A stretch of DNA of 64,000 nucleotides from Pseudoalteromonas sp. R3. GTDB taxonomy: Bacteria; Pseudomonadota; Gammaproteobacteria; Enterobacterales; Alteromonadaceae. The notes beneath the pieces are model-generated. The model did not search any database and had not been told where the DNA came from. It saw nothing but the letters and a program-made list of their open reading frames with translations. The translations under genes and the position numbers were made by a program. Every line of letters starts with the position of its first letter. The stretch's first letter is position 1. Below are positions 27,885 through 37,054 of the stretch, in pieces. The stretch covers positions 3,658,001 to 3,722,000 of the forward strand of contig NZ_CP034835.1 of NCBI RefSeq assembly GCF_004014715.1, written 5' to 3'.

Positions 27885-28607
27885 TTATTTTATTGATTTA
27901 TTTATTGAGCTTAAAATCCCACGCAGGATGTTTAATTCCTGATCTTCCGGGCGGGCACGGTTAAACAAGCGTTTTAACTTGGTCATCACCATGCCCGGAT
28001 GTTGCTTAATGATAAAGCCAGTGTCGTTCAGGGTAGACTCAAGATGCTCGTAAAATAGTTCCATCTGCTGGGACGTAGGGTACTGCGCATCGTCCGGCTC
28101 AACAGGTTGTTCCTGGCGGTCCAGGTAGGTCATGCGAGTTTCATAAGCCAACGTCTGCACCGCCATCGCCAGATTCAAGGAGCTATACTCAGGGTTTGCC
28201 GGGATACAAACGTGGTAGTTACATAGCTGCAATTCTTCATTAGTTAAGCCGCTATTTTCGCGACCAAATACCAATGCAACCGGCGTCTGTTCAGCACCAT
28301 CAACCAGCTTTTGGGCACACTCACGCGGACCAACCATAGGCCAGGATAAAGTACGAGAACGCGCGCTGGTGCCTATGGTCAGGGCACAGTCTGCAATGGC
28401 GTCTTCGAGTTTCTCTACTTGAACCGCATTACCCAGTACATCTGTTGCACCGGCCGCCAATGCGCTGGCATGACTGTCTACCTCACACGCAGGGTCTACC
28501 AGATAGAGTTTCGATAACCCCATAGTTTTCATCGCGCGTGCAACTGAGCCGATATTGCCTGAATGAGAGGTATTAACCAATACAATGCGAATGTCTTCTA
28601 ATGCCAT
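27885..28607 (-). CDS. trmJ: tRNA (cytidine/uridine-2'-O-)-methyltransferase TrmJ
   Basis: SPOUT-class enzyme that methylates the 2'-OH of nucleotide 32 in certain tRNAs using SAM. 240 residues. [19 protein letters not shown] at the N-terminus, [16 protein letters not shown] and [16 protein letters not shown] are the knot motifs that bind SAM. It lies upstream of iscR on the same strand, as in E. coli, and is divergent from suhB. Confidence 0.94.
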   Translation of the reverse strand: MALEDIRIVLVNTSHSGNIGSVARAMKTMGLSKLYLVDPACEVDSHASALAAGATDVLGNAVQVEKLEDAIADCALTIGTSARSRTLSWPMVGPRECAQKLVDGAEQTPVALVFGRENSGLTNEELQLCNYHVCIPANPEYSSLNLAMAVQTLAYETRMTYLDRQEQPVEPDDAQYPTSQQMELFYEHLESTLNDTGFIIKQHPGMVMTKLKRLFNRARPEDQELNILRGILSSINKSIK

Positions 28608-28890
28608 GTCTTATGCCTCAGGAAAAAAATAATGGCGGAGTTTAGCACAAACGCGAATTCGCCAGATAGTAAAATCAGGGCCAACCTCAAGTCGGTGACA
28701 GAAAGACTGGTAAAGCGCAAAAGCAATCATCGAAGGCGTATCAACAGAACTGCCTGAATTTGAGTTACTTATTCATGTTGATTAAAAAAAGCACAGCTTT
28801 TTTGACGCCGGGTTATTTACTTTGCAGGAAAAATCGCTAGAATACGCCGGCTCAAAAATTTTAGTTCTTTTACAATTCAAAGGTAATGCT

Positions 28891-29694
28891 ATGCATCCAA
28901 TGTTAAACATTGCGGTACGCGCTGCGCGTAACGCGGGTAAGGTGATTCTACGTGCTTGTGAAAATATGTCTCAGGTTGAGACGTCACAAAAAGGCTCGAA
29001 CGATTTCGTTACAAACGTAGACAAAGAAGCGGAAATGGTTATCCGTGACACAATTTTAAAAGCCTACCCGGAGCATGCAATCGTCGGTGAAGAACTTGGC
29101 CATACCGATGGCAAGCAAGCCGATTACCTTTGGGTTATTGACCCGCTTGATGGCACCACTAACTTCATCAAGGGCATTCCTCACTTCGCTATTTCTATCG
29201 CGCTAAAAGTTAAAGGCCGCGTAGAACAGGCCGTTGTATACGATCCAATCCGCGATGAACTATTTACAGCCTCTCGCGGCCAGGGCGCACAATTGAACAG
29301 CAAACGTATTCGCGTTACTAAGAGTAACGAGCTGGCGGGCTCTGTATTGGCAACGGGCTTCCCGTTCAAACAAAAGCATCACCTGGACGCTTACACTGAA
29401 GCCTTTAAAGCGTTGTTTATCCAGACGACAGATATCCGTCGTGCCGGCTCTGCGGCGCTGGATATGGCCTATGTTGCTGCGGGCCGTATCGATGGTTTCT
29501 ATGAAATTGGTCTTAAGCCGTGGGACACTGCGGCAGGTGAATTGCTGATCAAAGAAGCCGGCGGTATGCTGATGGACTTCGCAGGCGGCGCCAACTACAA
29601 CAACAGCGGTAACATCGTATGTGGCGCACCTAAGCTGTGTCAGGCGATTGTAAAAGAAATTCGTCCAGTGCTGACTGAGTCACTGCTTAAGTAA
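28891..29694 (+). CDS. suhB: Inositol-1-monophosphatase family protein SuhB
   Basis: Mg2+-dependent phosphatase; in E. coli SuhB also joins rRNA antitermination complexes. The start at 28891, after AAAGG, gives the usual 267 residues and MHPMLNIAVRAARNAGK. Metal motifs are GEELGH, DPLDGTTNF and, near the C-terminus, KPWDTAAGELL. Divergent from trmJ; a terminator follows. Confidence 0.95.
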   Translation: MHPMLNIAVRAARNAGKVILRACENMSQVETSQKGSNDFVTNVDKEAEMVIRDTILKAYPEHAIVGEELGHTDGKQADYLWVIDPLDGTTNFIKGIPHFAISIALKVKGRVEQAVVYDPIRDELFTASRGQGAQLNSKRIRVTKSNELAGSVLATGFPFKQKHHLDAYTEAFKALFIQTTDIRRAGSAALDMAYVAAGRIDGFYEIGLKPWDTAAGELLIKEAGGMLMDFAGGANYNNSGNIVCGAPKLCQAIVKEIRPVLTESLLK

Positions 29695-29706
29695 GCAAAT
29701 TGGTTT

Positions 29707-29738
29707 AAAAAAACCCAAACAACTGTTTGGGTTTTTTT
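29707..29738 (+). terminator. suhB terminator
   Basis: CCCAAAC, loop AACT, GTTTGGG, then seven T; seven A precede the stem. Confidence 0.9.
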
Positions 29739-29756
29739 ATGTCTGACGCTAAACCA

Positions 29757-29920
29757 AATACCAATTTCACTTAATACCTGTTCAATTTGACGGAGCAAAT
29801 ATGACGCTAACTGTGTTAAAAATTTTTCATTTAGAGCAACTAAATAGCAAAATTTTTGCCTTGTTATCGAACATATTTTCTCGCCTCAAAATAGAACACT
29901 TAATTAAGCAAATTGGTATT
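29757..29920 (-). repeat. Copy A of an AATACCAATTT-ended intergenic repeat
   Basis: About 164 bp, reverse in orientation relative to the copies at 35579 and 59321. The two halves are imperfect complements of each other over most of their length, so the element can fold into one long hairpin. The inner end includes the TAA stop of the gene ending at 29919. No open reading frame is inside. Confidence 0.88.
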
Positions 29921-31094
29921 ACTTGATTTCGACCCGGGCTGAGCGCATTACCACTTCGTCATTTAGCTCAATGCCGATGCCTGGTGCTTCAGAGACCTTG
30001 AACATACCTTTTTCCGGCTGTGGATCCTGAAGACACAACTCCCGGTTCCACTTTTTAATCGCATAAGTGTGATGCTCGTGGATCAGGAAGTTAGGAATGG
30101 CCGTTTCCAAGTGCAAAGAAGCCGCCGTCGCAACCGGGCCACCGCAGACATGAGCCTGAATGCGGATATCAAAAATATCGGCATAGTCACAGACCTTTTT
30201 GGTCTCAGTAAAGCCACCACACAGACCGATATCCGGCTGCAGAACGTCAATACTTTGATCTTCAAAATAAGGACGTACATCCCAGCGATTATACAAGCGC
30301 TCACCACCGGCAATCGGCACTGCTGTTTTGTTGGCCACTTTGGCGTGTAACGAATGGTTGAGGTAATTGACCGGCTCTTCGTAATACATACAGTCAAATT
30401 CTTCGGCAATCTCAGCAATCTGAATTGCAGAGGTCGCCCCTGGCAAACTGTGACATTCAAAAATAATATCGACTTCGTCGCCAACCGCTTCACGGATCGC
30501 CTGCATGCGTGCCCGGTATAATTTCATTTCGCCGCGCGAAATCAGTTTGGTGCGGTCGTAATAAGTATTACCGTCTTTGTCGTACATGATAGGGTCAACT
30601 TTAACCGCATCATAGCCTTCAGCCAGTGCTTTGTGAGCGGCCTCAGCATATTCGTGTGGCTGTACCAATGCCTTAAATTCACTGTCCCAGTCAAACTGAA
30701 GCTGTGATGCATAGGTGCGTAGCTCGTCGTTCACCTTACCGCCAAGTAGCTGATACACAGGCAAGTTCAGCGCTTTACCTTTAATGTCCCACAGCGCAGT
30801 ATCGATGGCACTCATCGCCGCGTATACCACAGGTCCACCACCTAACCCCCAGAAGCTCTCACGTAACATGCGAGCCCACAACATCTCAGTCTGAAACGGG
30901 TCGTGGCCAATTAAAAAGGCTTCCGCCATTTCTTTGATCATGGCAGCAGCGGCACTGTGGCCCAGATCGTAAGCCAGACCGGCTTCACCTACTCCCGAAA
31001 TCCCCTCATCGGTGTGAATACGAACAAATACAGGGGTCCAGGCTGGTCTGTCCGGACAGTGAATATCAAACACTTCGACGCGATTAACTTTCAT
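29919..31094 (-). CDS. Enolase-superfamily acid-sugar dehydratase (DgoD-like)
   Basis: A 391-residue member of the mandelate racemase/enolase superfamily. N-terminal capping domain (about 1-125), then the barrel: DAVKVDP on the second strand, FECHS with a Glu and His in the positions used by D-galactonate dehydratase, YYEEPVN and AGGERL as further metal ligands, and QAHVCGGP with the C-terminal His. These features fit dehydration of a sugar acid, exact substrate unknown. It lies eight bases downstream of a class II aldolase gene and is probably in one operon with it. Its stop codon is formed within a repeat. Confidence 0.8.
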   Translation of the reverse strand: MKVNRVEVFDIHCPDRPAWTPVFVRIHTDEGISGVGEAGLAYDLGHSAAAAMIKEMAEAFLIGHDPFQTEMLWARMLRESFWGLGGGPVVYAAMSAIDTALWDIKGKALNLPVYQLLGGKVNDELRTYASQLQFDWDSEFKALVQPHEYAEAAHKALAEGYDAVKVDPIMYDKDGNTYYDRTKLISRGEMKLYRARMQAIREAVGDEVDIIFECHSLPGATSAIQIAEIAEEFDCMYYEEPVNYLNHSLHAKVANKTAVPIAGGERLYNRWDVRPYFEDQSIDVLQPDIGLCGGFTETKKVCDYADIFDIRIQAHVCGGPVATAASLHLETAIPNFLIHEHHTYAIKKWNRELCLQDPQPEKGMFKVSEAPGIGIELNDEVVMRSARVEIK

Positions 31095-31102
31095 TTTGAC
31101 TC

Positions 31103-31870
31103 CTATTCGGCAAAGCCAGGATCCAGGCGGTATGCCTTTCTCAACATGGCAGGCCAGGCTAATTGGCCACCGGTGCTACCACTGTGTACCACCTTTGCCT
31201 GATTATAAATATTGTCCTGAATGGGTTGTGGCACTTCAATGGCTTTTCTGCCTGTTGCCTGAATGGCTACCTGGATCTCACAGGCGCGCTGCAGATCATA
31301 AAAGCGCATAAAAGCGTCACCGACTGTTGGTCCGACTGTCAGGCCGCCGTGATTTACCAGTAGCATATGGTTGGTTGTGCCAAGGTCATTTTGTAATCGG
31401 GCTTTTTCGGCGTCATTCACCGCCAGACCTTCGTATTCGTGATAAGACAGTGAAGGCAAAGAGAACATACTATGCTGGCTCAGAGGTAATAGTCCCCCTT
31501 CCAGACTGGCAACAGCAATGGTCTCTTTAGTGTGCAGGTGGATAACACAGTGTGCATCTTCGCGCACTTCATGAATCGCGCTGTGAATGGTAAAGCCGGC
31601 CGGATTGATTTCAAAAGGAGTGTCATCAAGAATATTGCCTTGCAGGTCAACCTTGACCAAATTAGAAGCCGTGACTTCATCAAAACTCAGCCCAAAGGCA
31701 TTAACCAGGTAATGATCGGTGCCAGGCAGGCGTGCAGACATATGTGTATAGATGAGATCGCCCCAGCGAAAGTGCTCCACCAAGCGGTAACACGCTGCCA
31801 GATCAACACGCAGTCGCCACTCTTGCTCACTGACTTTGTCTTTTACGTTGAGTTTCGGCAATTCAAACAT
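31103..31870 (-). CDS. Class II aldolase/adducin family protein
   Basis: A 255-residue zinc aldolase-fold protein. AAAGGAAGG before the ATG at 31870 sets the start. Metal-binding His are in VIHLHTKET and the later VNHGGLTVG; the N-terminal VDLAACYRLVEHFRWGD and the YTHMSARLPG loop fit the family. Members include fuculose-phosphate aldolases and decarboxylases or dehydratases, so the reaction is open. With the dehydratase-like gene after it, a sugar-acid breakdown route is inferred. Confidence 0.8.
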   Translation of the reverse strand: MFELPKLNVKDKVSEQEWRLRVDLAACYRLVEHFRWGDLIYTHMSARLPGTDHYLVNAFGLSFDEVTASNLVKVDLQGNILDDTPFEINPAGFTIHSAIHEVREDAHCVIHLHTKETIAVASLEGGLLPLSQHSMFSLPSLSYHEYEGLAVNDAEKARLQNDLGTTNHMLLVNHGGLTVGPTVGDAFMRFYDLQRACEIQVAIQATGRKAIEVPQPIQDNIYNQAKVVHSGSTGGQLAWPAMLRKAYRLDPGFAE

Positions 31871-31985
31871 GGCCCTTCCTTTTGTTATAAAGCCCAATAT
31901 ATTTTGGATGTATAGAAGTCTAAAACACTCATCCCCGGGATGCAATAACTCAATTCGGGAGAAAGTACATTAGTCGATGTGGATC

Positions 31986-32015
31986 AAAAAACCACCGACA
32001 AGCGGTGGCTTTTTT
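31986..32015. terminator. Terminator after cytochrome c gene
   Basis: CCACCG, loop ACAAG, CGGTGG with six A before and six T after; on the minus strand it ends with TTTTTT about 20 bases after the cytochrome c stop. Confidence 0.9.
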
Positions 32016-32029
32016 ATTTACTGTCAGTA

Positions 32030-32353
32030 TTACTGAACTTTTGACAGGTAATCAGCAATAGCTTCTAGCTCTGCGTCAGACACATTTGCCGTCATTGCTT
32101 TCATCGCAGCCGACATACCATTGCTGCGTGCACCCGATTTAATGTCTTTCATCTGCGCGAACAAGTACTCTTTATTTTGCCCAGCCAATTTAGGATACAC
32201 AGGCATAATAGGAGCTTTACCTTCTGCGCCATGACAGGTCTGGCACATCTTTGCGGTATAAAGTGCTTTACCATCGGCTGCACTGGCAGTACCAGCAGAT
32301 AGGGCAGCAACGGCCAACGTACTGGCCAACATCAGTTGTTTCATCTTGCTCAT
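32030..32353 (-). CDS. Small periplasmic class I cytochrome c
   Basis: A 107-residue protein with a cleavable signal (MKQLMLASTLAVAALSAG, then TASA) and a single haem site CQTCH. A Met in the C-terminal GMSAAMKAMT region is the likely sixth ligand. It resembles cytochrome c553 or the half unit of c4. It would carry electrons in the periplasm; the partner is unknown. Monocistronic, with its own terminator. Confidence 0.88.
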   Translation of the reverse strand: MSKMKQLMLASTLAVAALSAGTASAADGKALYTAKMCQTCHGAEGKAPIMPVYPKLAGQNKEYLFAQMKDIKSGARSNGMSAAMKAMTANVSDAELEAIADYLSKVQ

Positions 32354-32454
32354 ATCTTTTCTCTTCTTATATAACGGATCAATTCAAGTGTAGTCTATGC
32401 CGCACTGTTATCCATACTCTCATGACGGTGAGCTTACAGGTACGGCTGCTGTGC

Positions 32455-32997
32455 CTACCAGATCAGATCATCCGGGACTTCGAAGTCCGCATACGGATCA
32501 TCCTCGTCTTTATCTTTCTGATCATCTTCAACATGAAAGACAATGTACTTTTCATCGACTTCAGCAACCTTACGTGCCGGCTCGTCTTGTAAAACATAAA
32601 ACTGACCTTCCAGCACGCATATCGCCAGTCGACCTTTTGCCAGTGCCTGCTGAGTTTGTGCATTCACATCCAGCTCTTTAATTTTACTTTCATAAGTAAA
32701 GTTAAAGGTCACATTACCACGGATCTCATCCTGATTATGATGTTCCAGGATTTGTTTCACTCTGGCAACCTGCTCACGTTCTTTGAGCTCAGCCTGTTTG
32801 GCTTTGTTGAGCTCTTCCGCTTTTTGCTGCTGAGCCTGTTTAGTTTGCTCAATGTGTTTTTGCAGATCACTGACGTCGCTGGTCGCGCCTTTTTTCTTCT
32901 TTTTCTTTTGCGCTTTGCGTTTTTCGCTCTTCGCAACTTTGGCTTTGTGCTCGGTGGTCAGGCCCGCTTTCAATAGTTGATCTTGTAGAGATCCCAT
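32455..32997 (-). CDS. DUF2058 family protein (YaiL-like)
   Basis: A 180-residue, highly charged soluble protein. The N-terminal half is Lys-rich (KAKVAKSEKRKAQKKKKKK) and predicted as a coiled coil; the C-terminal half holds the conserved DUF2058 block around IRGNVTFNFTYESKIKEL and ends in a short acidic tail. The basic region suggests binding to nucleic acid. Function unknown in the family. Confidence 0.8.
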   Translation of the reverse strand: MGSLQDQLLKAGLTTEHKAKVAKSEKRKAQKKKKKKGATSDVSDLQKHIEQTKQAQQQKAEELNKAKQAELKEREQVARVKQILEHHNQDEIRGNVTFNFTYESKIKELDVNAQTQQALAKGRLAICVLEGQFYVLQDEPARKVAEVDEKYIVFHVEDDQKDKDEDDPYADFEVPDDLIW

Positions 32998-33214
32998 AAT
33001 GCCACTCCATAAAACTAGACTGACGCTATTTTAACGCAGTGGACAAATTTGACCACTGCTGGCGAACATTCCGGAAGAAAAAATTTGCACCTCAAAAATC
33101 TAGCAGAGTCGGCACTAAAAAATATGATTTAACGCAAGTTTTCTGTAATTTGCTTCGCAATTATGTGATTCGGCAGGCATAATTTGAGCGCGATTTGGTC
33201 ATTATGGATAGATT

Positions 33215-34369
33215 ATGTCTCTGCCGCACTTGCTGCTGTGCTCTGTTGCCATTTTTTGTGTGTTGTACGCCCCTCAACCCTTGTTGTCTTTATTTGCAGA
33301 GTCTTATCAGGTCGCTCCGGCCAAAGCAGGTATGCTGATGTCGCTGACCATGCTGCCACTGGCTATTGCGCCTATTTGCTACGGGTTATTATTTACGAAA
33401 CGTAACCCTTTGCGGATCATCAAAGCCAGCATGCTGATGCTGGCACTCTGTTGTATTGGTTTCGCATTCAGCGAGGATTTCCAATGGATGATGGCGATAC
33501 GCTTTATGCAGGGCCTGTTACTCCCGGCCGCCCTCACCGCAATGACCGGTTATCTGGGCCGAACTTATCAACATAGCCAGCTGAAGCGGTCAATGAGTTG
33601 GTACATTGGCAGTACCATTGTCGGGGGCTACCTTGGCCGCACATTATCCGCAAACTTTGCAGTGTGGCTTGACTGGCAGAGTTTTTATCTGCTCAATGCC
33701 GCTGTCCTGATAATACTGGCTTTATGGATAAAACCCCGGCGAGCTCAGCTCGTCAACAGTCCGGCTAATCATCCTTTGGCATATCTAAAGCCACTCAAAC
33801 AGGCTGATTTGTTAGGTCTCTACGGGGCTGTTTTTTGTATGTTTTTTTGCTTTGCTGCATTGCTCAACTATTTGCCCTTTATACTCAGTAATGACTATAA
33901 AATAAGTGACCCCCGTTTGATCGGCTGGGTTTATACAGGTTACCTGGTTGGCGCTTGCTTATCTTTGTCTACGCCATGGCTGAGTAAGCTACAAGCCAGT
34001 ATGTGGCAGATCCTCAGTGGCTTATTTGTCATGTATTGTCTGACTATTGCGGGCATGTTGTGGCATAACTTCTGGCTGTTTCTGGTACTGTTCACCCTGT
34101 TTTGTGCCTGCATGTTTATGATCCATGCCAGTGCTGCCCCCCTTGCTAATCAACTTAGTCGTGCCGAATCCACGGTCACCAATGGCGCGTATGTGTCGTT
34201 TTATTATTGCGGCGGCGCGCTGGGCTCCTACCTGCCGGGCCTGATCTATCAACGTTGGGGACTGCCCTATTTTTTGCTGTCTCTATTGATAGTGTGTATC
34301 ACCGGGTTGTCACTGGTATGGAGAAATCACTATTATGCTCGGTCCAACAGAGCCCGCCTTCCTCTATAG
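33215..34369 (+). CDS. MFS transporter (YnfM-like)
   Basis: A 384-residue, very hydrophobic protein with about 12 membrane helices and a central loop near residues 175-195 (KPRRAQLVNSPANHP). The first cytoplasmic loop holds LFTKRNPLRIIKAS, a degenerate form of the major facilitator signature. The family exports or takes up small molecules; the substrate is not predictable. The C-terminus is followed by a convergent gene 12 bases later. Confidence 0.85.
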   Translation: MSLPHLLLCSVAIFCVLYAPQPLLSLFAESYQVAPAKAGMLMSLTMLPLAIAPICYGLLFTKRNPLRIIKASMLMLALCCIGFAFSEDFQWMMAIRFMQGLLLPAALTAMTGYLGRTYQHSQLKRSMSWYIGSTIVGGYLGRTLSANFAVWLDWQSFYLLNAAVLIILALWIKPRRAQLVNSPANHPLAYLKPLKQADLLGLYGAVFCMFFCFAALLNYLPFILSNDYKISDPRLIGWVYTGYLVGACLSLSTPWLSKLQASMWQILSGLFVMYCLTIAGMLWHNFWLFLVLFTLFCACMFMIHASAAPLANQLSRAESTVTNGAYVSFYYCGGALGSYLPGLIYQRWGLPYFLLSLLIVCITGLSLVWRNHYYARSNRARLPL

Positions 34370-34381
34370 CCGCACTCTCGT

Positions 34382-34891
34382 TCAGGTTTGACGCTCAGGT
34401 AAAGCCAGCCACTGTGGCTGATGACCTGTGTGCTGCCAGACTAACTCAAGATCTGCCAAAGACAATACCCAGGTTTTATCATTTTCGAAAGGATGGCATT
34501 GCCATAAAGCAGCCTCACGTAGATTCTCATCCAACCACAGCTGGACATGCTGCCGGGGGTCATTGACCGTCGCCAGCGCGGATACGCACCCAGGCTTAAT
34601 GCCCAGATATTGTTGCAGTCGACTGTCTGAGGCAAACCCCAGACGAGACAGGCCTTGTTGTTTGGATAACGCCTTTAAATCAATTTGCTTATTCGCAGTG
34701 GTGATCAATAAGATGTGTTGCCGACCGTAATTGTCGCGTAAAAATAAGTTTTTCAATCGTGTGCCTTCACGCACCAGCTCAAGTCGATCAGCATCCCGAC
34801 AAGTCGCCAATGGTGGGTGCTGATAGGCCTGGTAAATAATGCCCAACTTATTGAGCAATGCCGCCAATTGAGAGACTGTCAGAGTGCTCAT
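34382..34891 (-). CDS. YbaK/ProX-type aminoacyl-tRNA deacylase
   Basis: A 169-residue protein of the editing-domain family that removes wrongly attached amino acids from tRNA. Family marks are TCRDADRL near residue 30, GTRLKNLFLRDN, and LRLGFAS/GCVSALA-like GLSRLGFASD and KPGCVSALATVND. This pattern is closest to ProX/PrdX (Ala-tRNA-Pro) rather than YbaK proper. The ATG at 34891 overlaps the stop of the upstream lipoprotein by four bases. Confidence 0.85.
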   Translation of the reverse strand: MSTLTVSQLAALLNKLGIIYQAYQHPPLATCRDADRLELVREGTRLKNLFLRDNYGRQHILLITTANKQIDLKALSKQQGLSRLGFASDSRLQQYLGIKPGCVSALATVNDPRQHVQLWLDENLREAALWQCHPFENDKTWVLSLADLELVWQHTGHQPQWLALPERQT

Positions 34892-35280
34892 TGACAAGTA
34901 CCGCGTAACTGTACACTGCGGTCGCGCCAAAACACGCGCTCTATCTTGTAGCCGGACTCACAGTAACGGGCCTCACTGAGTGCTTTTTTTAGCCTGACAA
35001 CCGCTTCATCTTCCAGTTTGAGTTTCATCTCTGGCGAGTCCTCGACCCTTTGCTGATCCGCAAAGCGCTTTAAATCCCGCCGGGAAACCGGTTTGCTGGT
35101 ATCCAAATCCATTTGTGGGGTCGCTTTCACCGTGACAACAAACGCAAATTCGTCCTGCCCTTTGGTGTTCACACGTTGATGTAATTGCTGGCTTTCAACT
35201 TCCAGAAGAGGCACTTCAGGCTTACTAATACAAGCACTAAGCAGCAGAGCTGCGCCAAGCAGTAGACTTACACGTATCAT
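34888..35280 (-). CDS. Predicted lipoprotein, unknown function
   Basis: A 130-residue protein with a lipoprotein signal (MIRVSLLLGAALLLSAC) using the ATG at 35280. The mature part has a strand-rich start and an Arg/Lys-rich middle (SKPVSRRDLKRFADQQRVED), and ends with a Cys pair region (ARYCESGYK, RGTCQ). It matches no family I can name. Coupled to the deacylase gene by an ATGA overlap. Confidence 0.65.
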   Translation of the reverse strand: MIRVSLLLGAALLLSACISKPEVPLLEVESQQLHQRVNTKGQDEFAFVVTVKATPQMDLDTSKPVSRRDLKRFADQQRVEDSPEMKLKLEDEAVVRLKKALSEARYCESGYKIERVFWRDRSVQLRGTCQ

Positions 35281-35408
35281 AAATTTCTCTGTGTTTTTTG
35301 CCCAGTGTAACAAAGCAAAGCAGCATCTTGGCAAGTTTTTTGAGTCGAAGGCTTGACGCTGGGTAGAAAAATGATTTAAATTCTCACCGTCAAATCGACA
35401 CCGGAAGT

Positions 35409-35484
35409 GGGGCTATAGCTCAGCTGGGAGAGCGCCTGCCTTGCACGCAGGAGGTCAGCAGTTCGATCCTGCTTAGCTCCACCA
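35409..35484 (+). tRNA. tRNA-Ala (anticodon TGC)
   Basis: Complete 76-nt cloverleaf: acceptor GGGGCTA/TAGCTCC, D-arm GCTCAGCTGGGAGAGC, anticodon stem CCTGC/GCAGG with loop CTTGCAC (anticodon TGC), T-arm and encoded CCA. It stands alone, not inside an rRNA operon. Confidence 0.96.
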
Positions 35485-35578
35485 CTTTCCGCCTTTCCTT
35501 GCTAATTAATCCCAAACTTAAAAACCATGCAAAAGGCAGTCTGTTAAGCTATTTTCAGGGCACATCCTTGTACCCAAT

Positions 35579-35801
35579 AATACCAATTTGCTTAATTAAG
35601 TGTTCCATTTTGAGGCGAGAAAATATCGTCGATAACACCGCTCACGCGTCCTGCTATCGCTGAGGTACCTACGTCCATGTAGGCAAGGCAAAAATTTGCG
35701 AACTCATACCTTAAGTAAAGGTTCTAAATAAGAAGTTTTTAACACAGTTAGCGTCATATTTGCTCCTTCAAATTGAACAGGTATTAAGTGAAATTGGTAT
35801 T
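35579..35801 (+). repeat. Copy B of the AATACCAATTT-ended repeat, with internal insertion
   Basis: About 223 bp, 60 bp longer than the other two copies. Both ends match copies at 29757 and 59321; the middle carries about 48 extra bases (from CCGCTCACGCG to CATGTAGGC) and a different right-hand loop. It lies between tRNA-Ala and the end of proA. Confidence 0.88.
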
Positions 35802-35806
35802 AGATA

Positions 35807-37054
35807 CTAATCTCTTATCTGACCTTCGCCATTAACCAGGTATTTCTCTGTTGTCAGCGATTCCAGTCCCATTGGACCGTAGGCATGAAGCTTAGTCGTT
35901 GCAATCCCGATCTCAGCACCCAAGCCCAGTTGACCACCATCACTGAACCGTGATGACGCATTCACCATAACAACTGATGCATCGACGCTGCGCTGGAACA
36001 GCTCTGCCGTTTGCGGATCCTGAGTACAGATCACTTCAGTGTGGTGACTGCCAAAGCGGTCAATGTGTGCAATGGCGCCGCTGAAATCCGCAACCTGTTT
36101 GATTGCAATCTCCAGGCTCAGATATTCTTCACCAAACTCATCGTCAGCCAGTACAGTGGCATTATCGAAGTAACCGGCACTCGCCTGATCAGCATTGATC
36201 TTAACGCCACGCTGCTGCAGGGCTTGTGCAGCTTGTGGTAAAAACTGCTCAGCGATGTCCTGATGGACAATCAAACCTTCGAGTGCATTACAGACCCCAG
36301 TACGCTGGGTTTTACCATTGATCAGCAGTTGCAGCGCCTTGTCGAGATCGGCGTCTTTATCCACATACAGGTGACACACCCCTTTAAAGTGCTGGATCAC
36401 CGGCACTGTACTGTTTTGTGTGACGAACTGGATCAGCCCTTCACCACCACGTGGAATGATCAAATCAATGTAATCTTTTTGCTGCATCAACTCCATCATC
36501 AGGCTGCGATCCGGGTCTGGGATCACGCTGATCAGCGCCGTCGGCAGGCTGTGAGTTTCCAGCACGCTGTGCAGTACTTTGGCGATGGCCAGTGAGCTTT
36601 GCAGTGCTTCTTTACCGCCGCGCAGGATCACGCCATTGCCCGATTTAAAACACAAAGCACCGGCATCTGCTGTCACATTCGGGCGGGCTTCATAAATCAT
36701 ACACACCACGCCCAATGGCACGCGCATTTTTCTGATTTCAATGCCGTTAGGTCGCGCGCCCAAATCCCTGGTTGTGCCAACCGGATCGGGTAATTCGATA
36801 ATGGTTTCAATGCCCTGTGCCATGTCTTCAATGCGCTCTGGCGTAAGCGTCAGACGGTCGACCATCGCCGCTGGCAACTGGTTTTCGCGTGCCGCCTCCA
36901 GGTCTTGCTGATTGGCATGAATGATTTCATCCATACTGGCCCTGAGCGCGCCCGCCATACCTCGTAGAACAGCATCTTTTTGTGTGGTCGATAACAGCGC
37001 CAGGGTTTTTGCAGCCTGCGCAGCATTATGTGCAATTTCTGTAATTAAACTCAT
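35807..37054 (-). CDS. proA: Gamma-glutamyl phosphate reductase
   Basis: Reduces gamma-glutamyl phosphate to glutamate semialdehyde with NADPH, the second step of proline synthesis. 415 residues, usual length. The nucleophile Cys lies in QRTGVCNALEGLIVH, and MIYEARPNVTADAGALCFKSGN and FSDGGQLGLGAEIGI are family blocks. Its start overlaps the end of proB by four bases. Confidence 0.97.
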   Translation of the reverse strand: MSLITEIAHNAAQAAKTLALLSTTQKDAVLRGMAGALRASMDEIIHANQQDLEAARENQLPAAMVDRLTLTPERIEDMAQGIETIIELPDPVGTTRDLGARPNGIEIRKMRVPLGVVCMIYEARPNVTADAGALCFKSGNGVILRGGKEALQSSLAIAKVLHSVLETHSLPTALISVIPDPDRSLMMELMQQKDYIDLIIPRGGEGLIQFVTQNSTVPVIQHFKGVCHLYVDKDADLDKALQLLINGKTQRTGVCNALEGLIVHQDIAEQFLPQAAQALQQRGVKINADQASAGYFDNATVLADDEFGEEYLSLEIAIKQVADFSGAIAHIDRFGSHHTEVICTQDPQTAELFQRSVDASVVMVNASSRFSDGGQLGLGAEIGIATTKLHAYGPMGLESLTTEKYLVNGEGQIRD

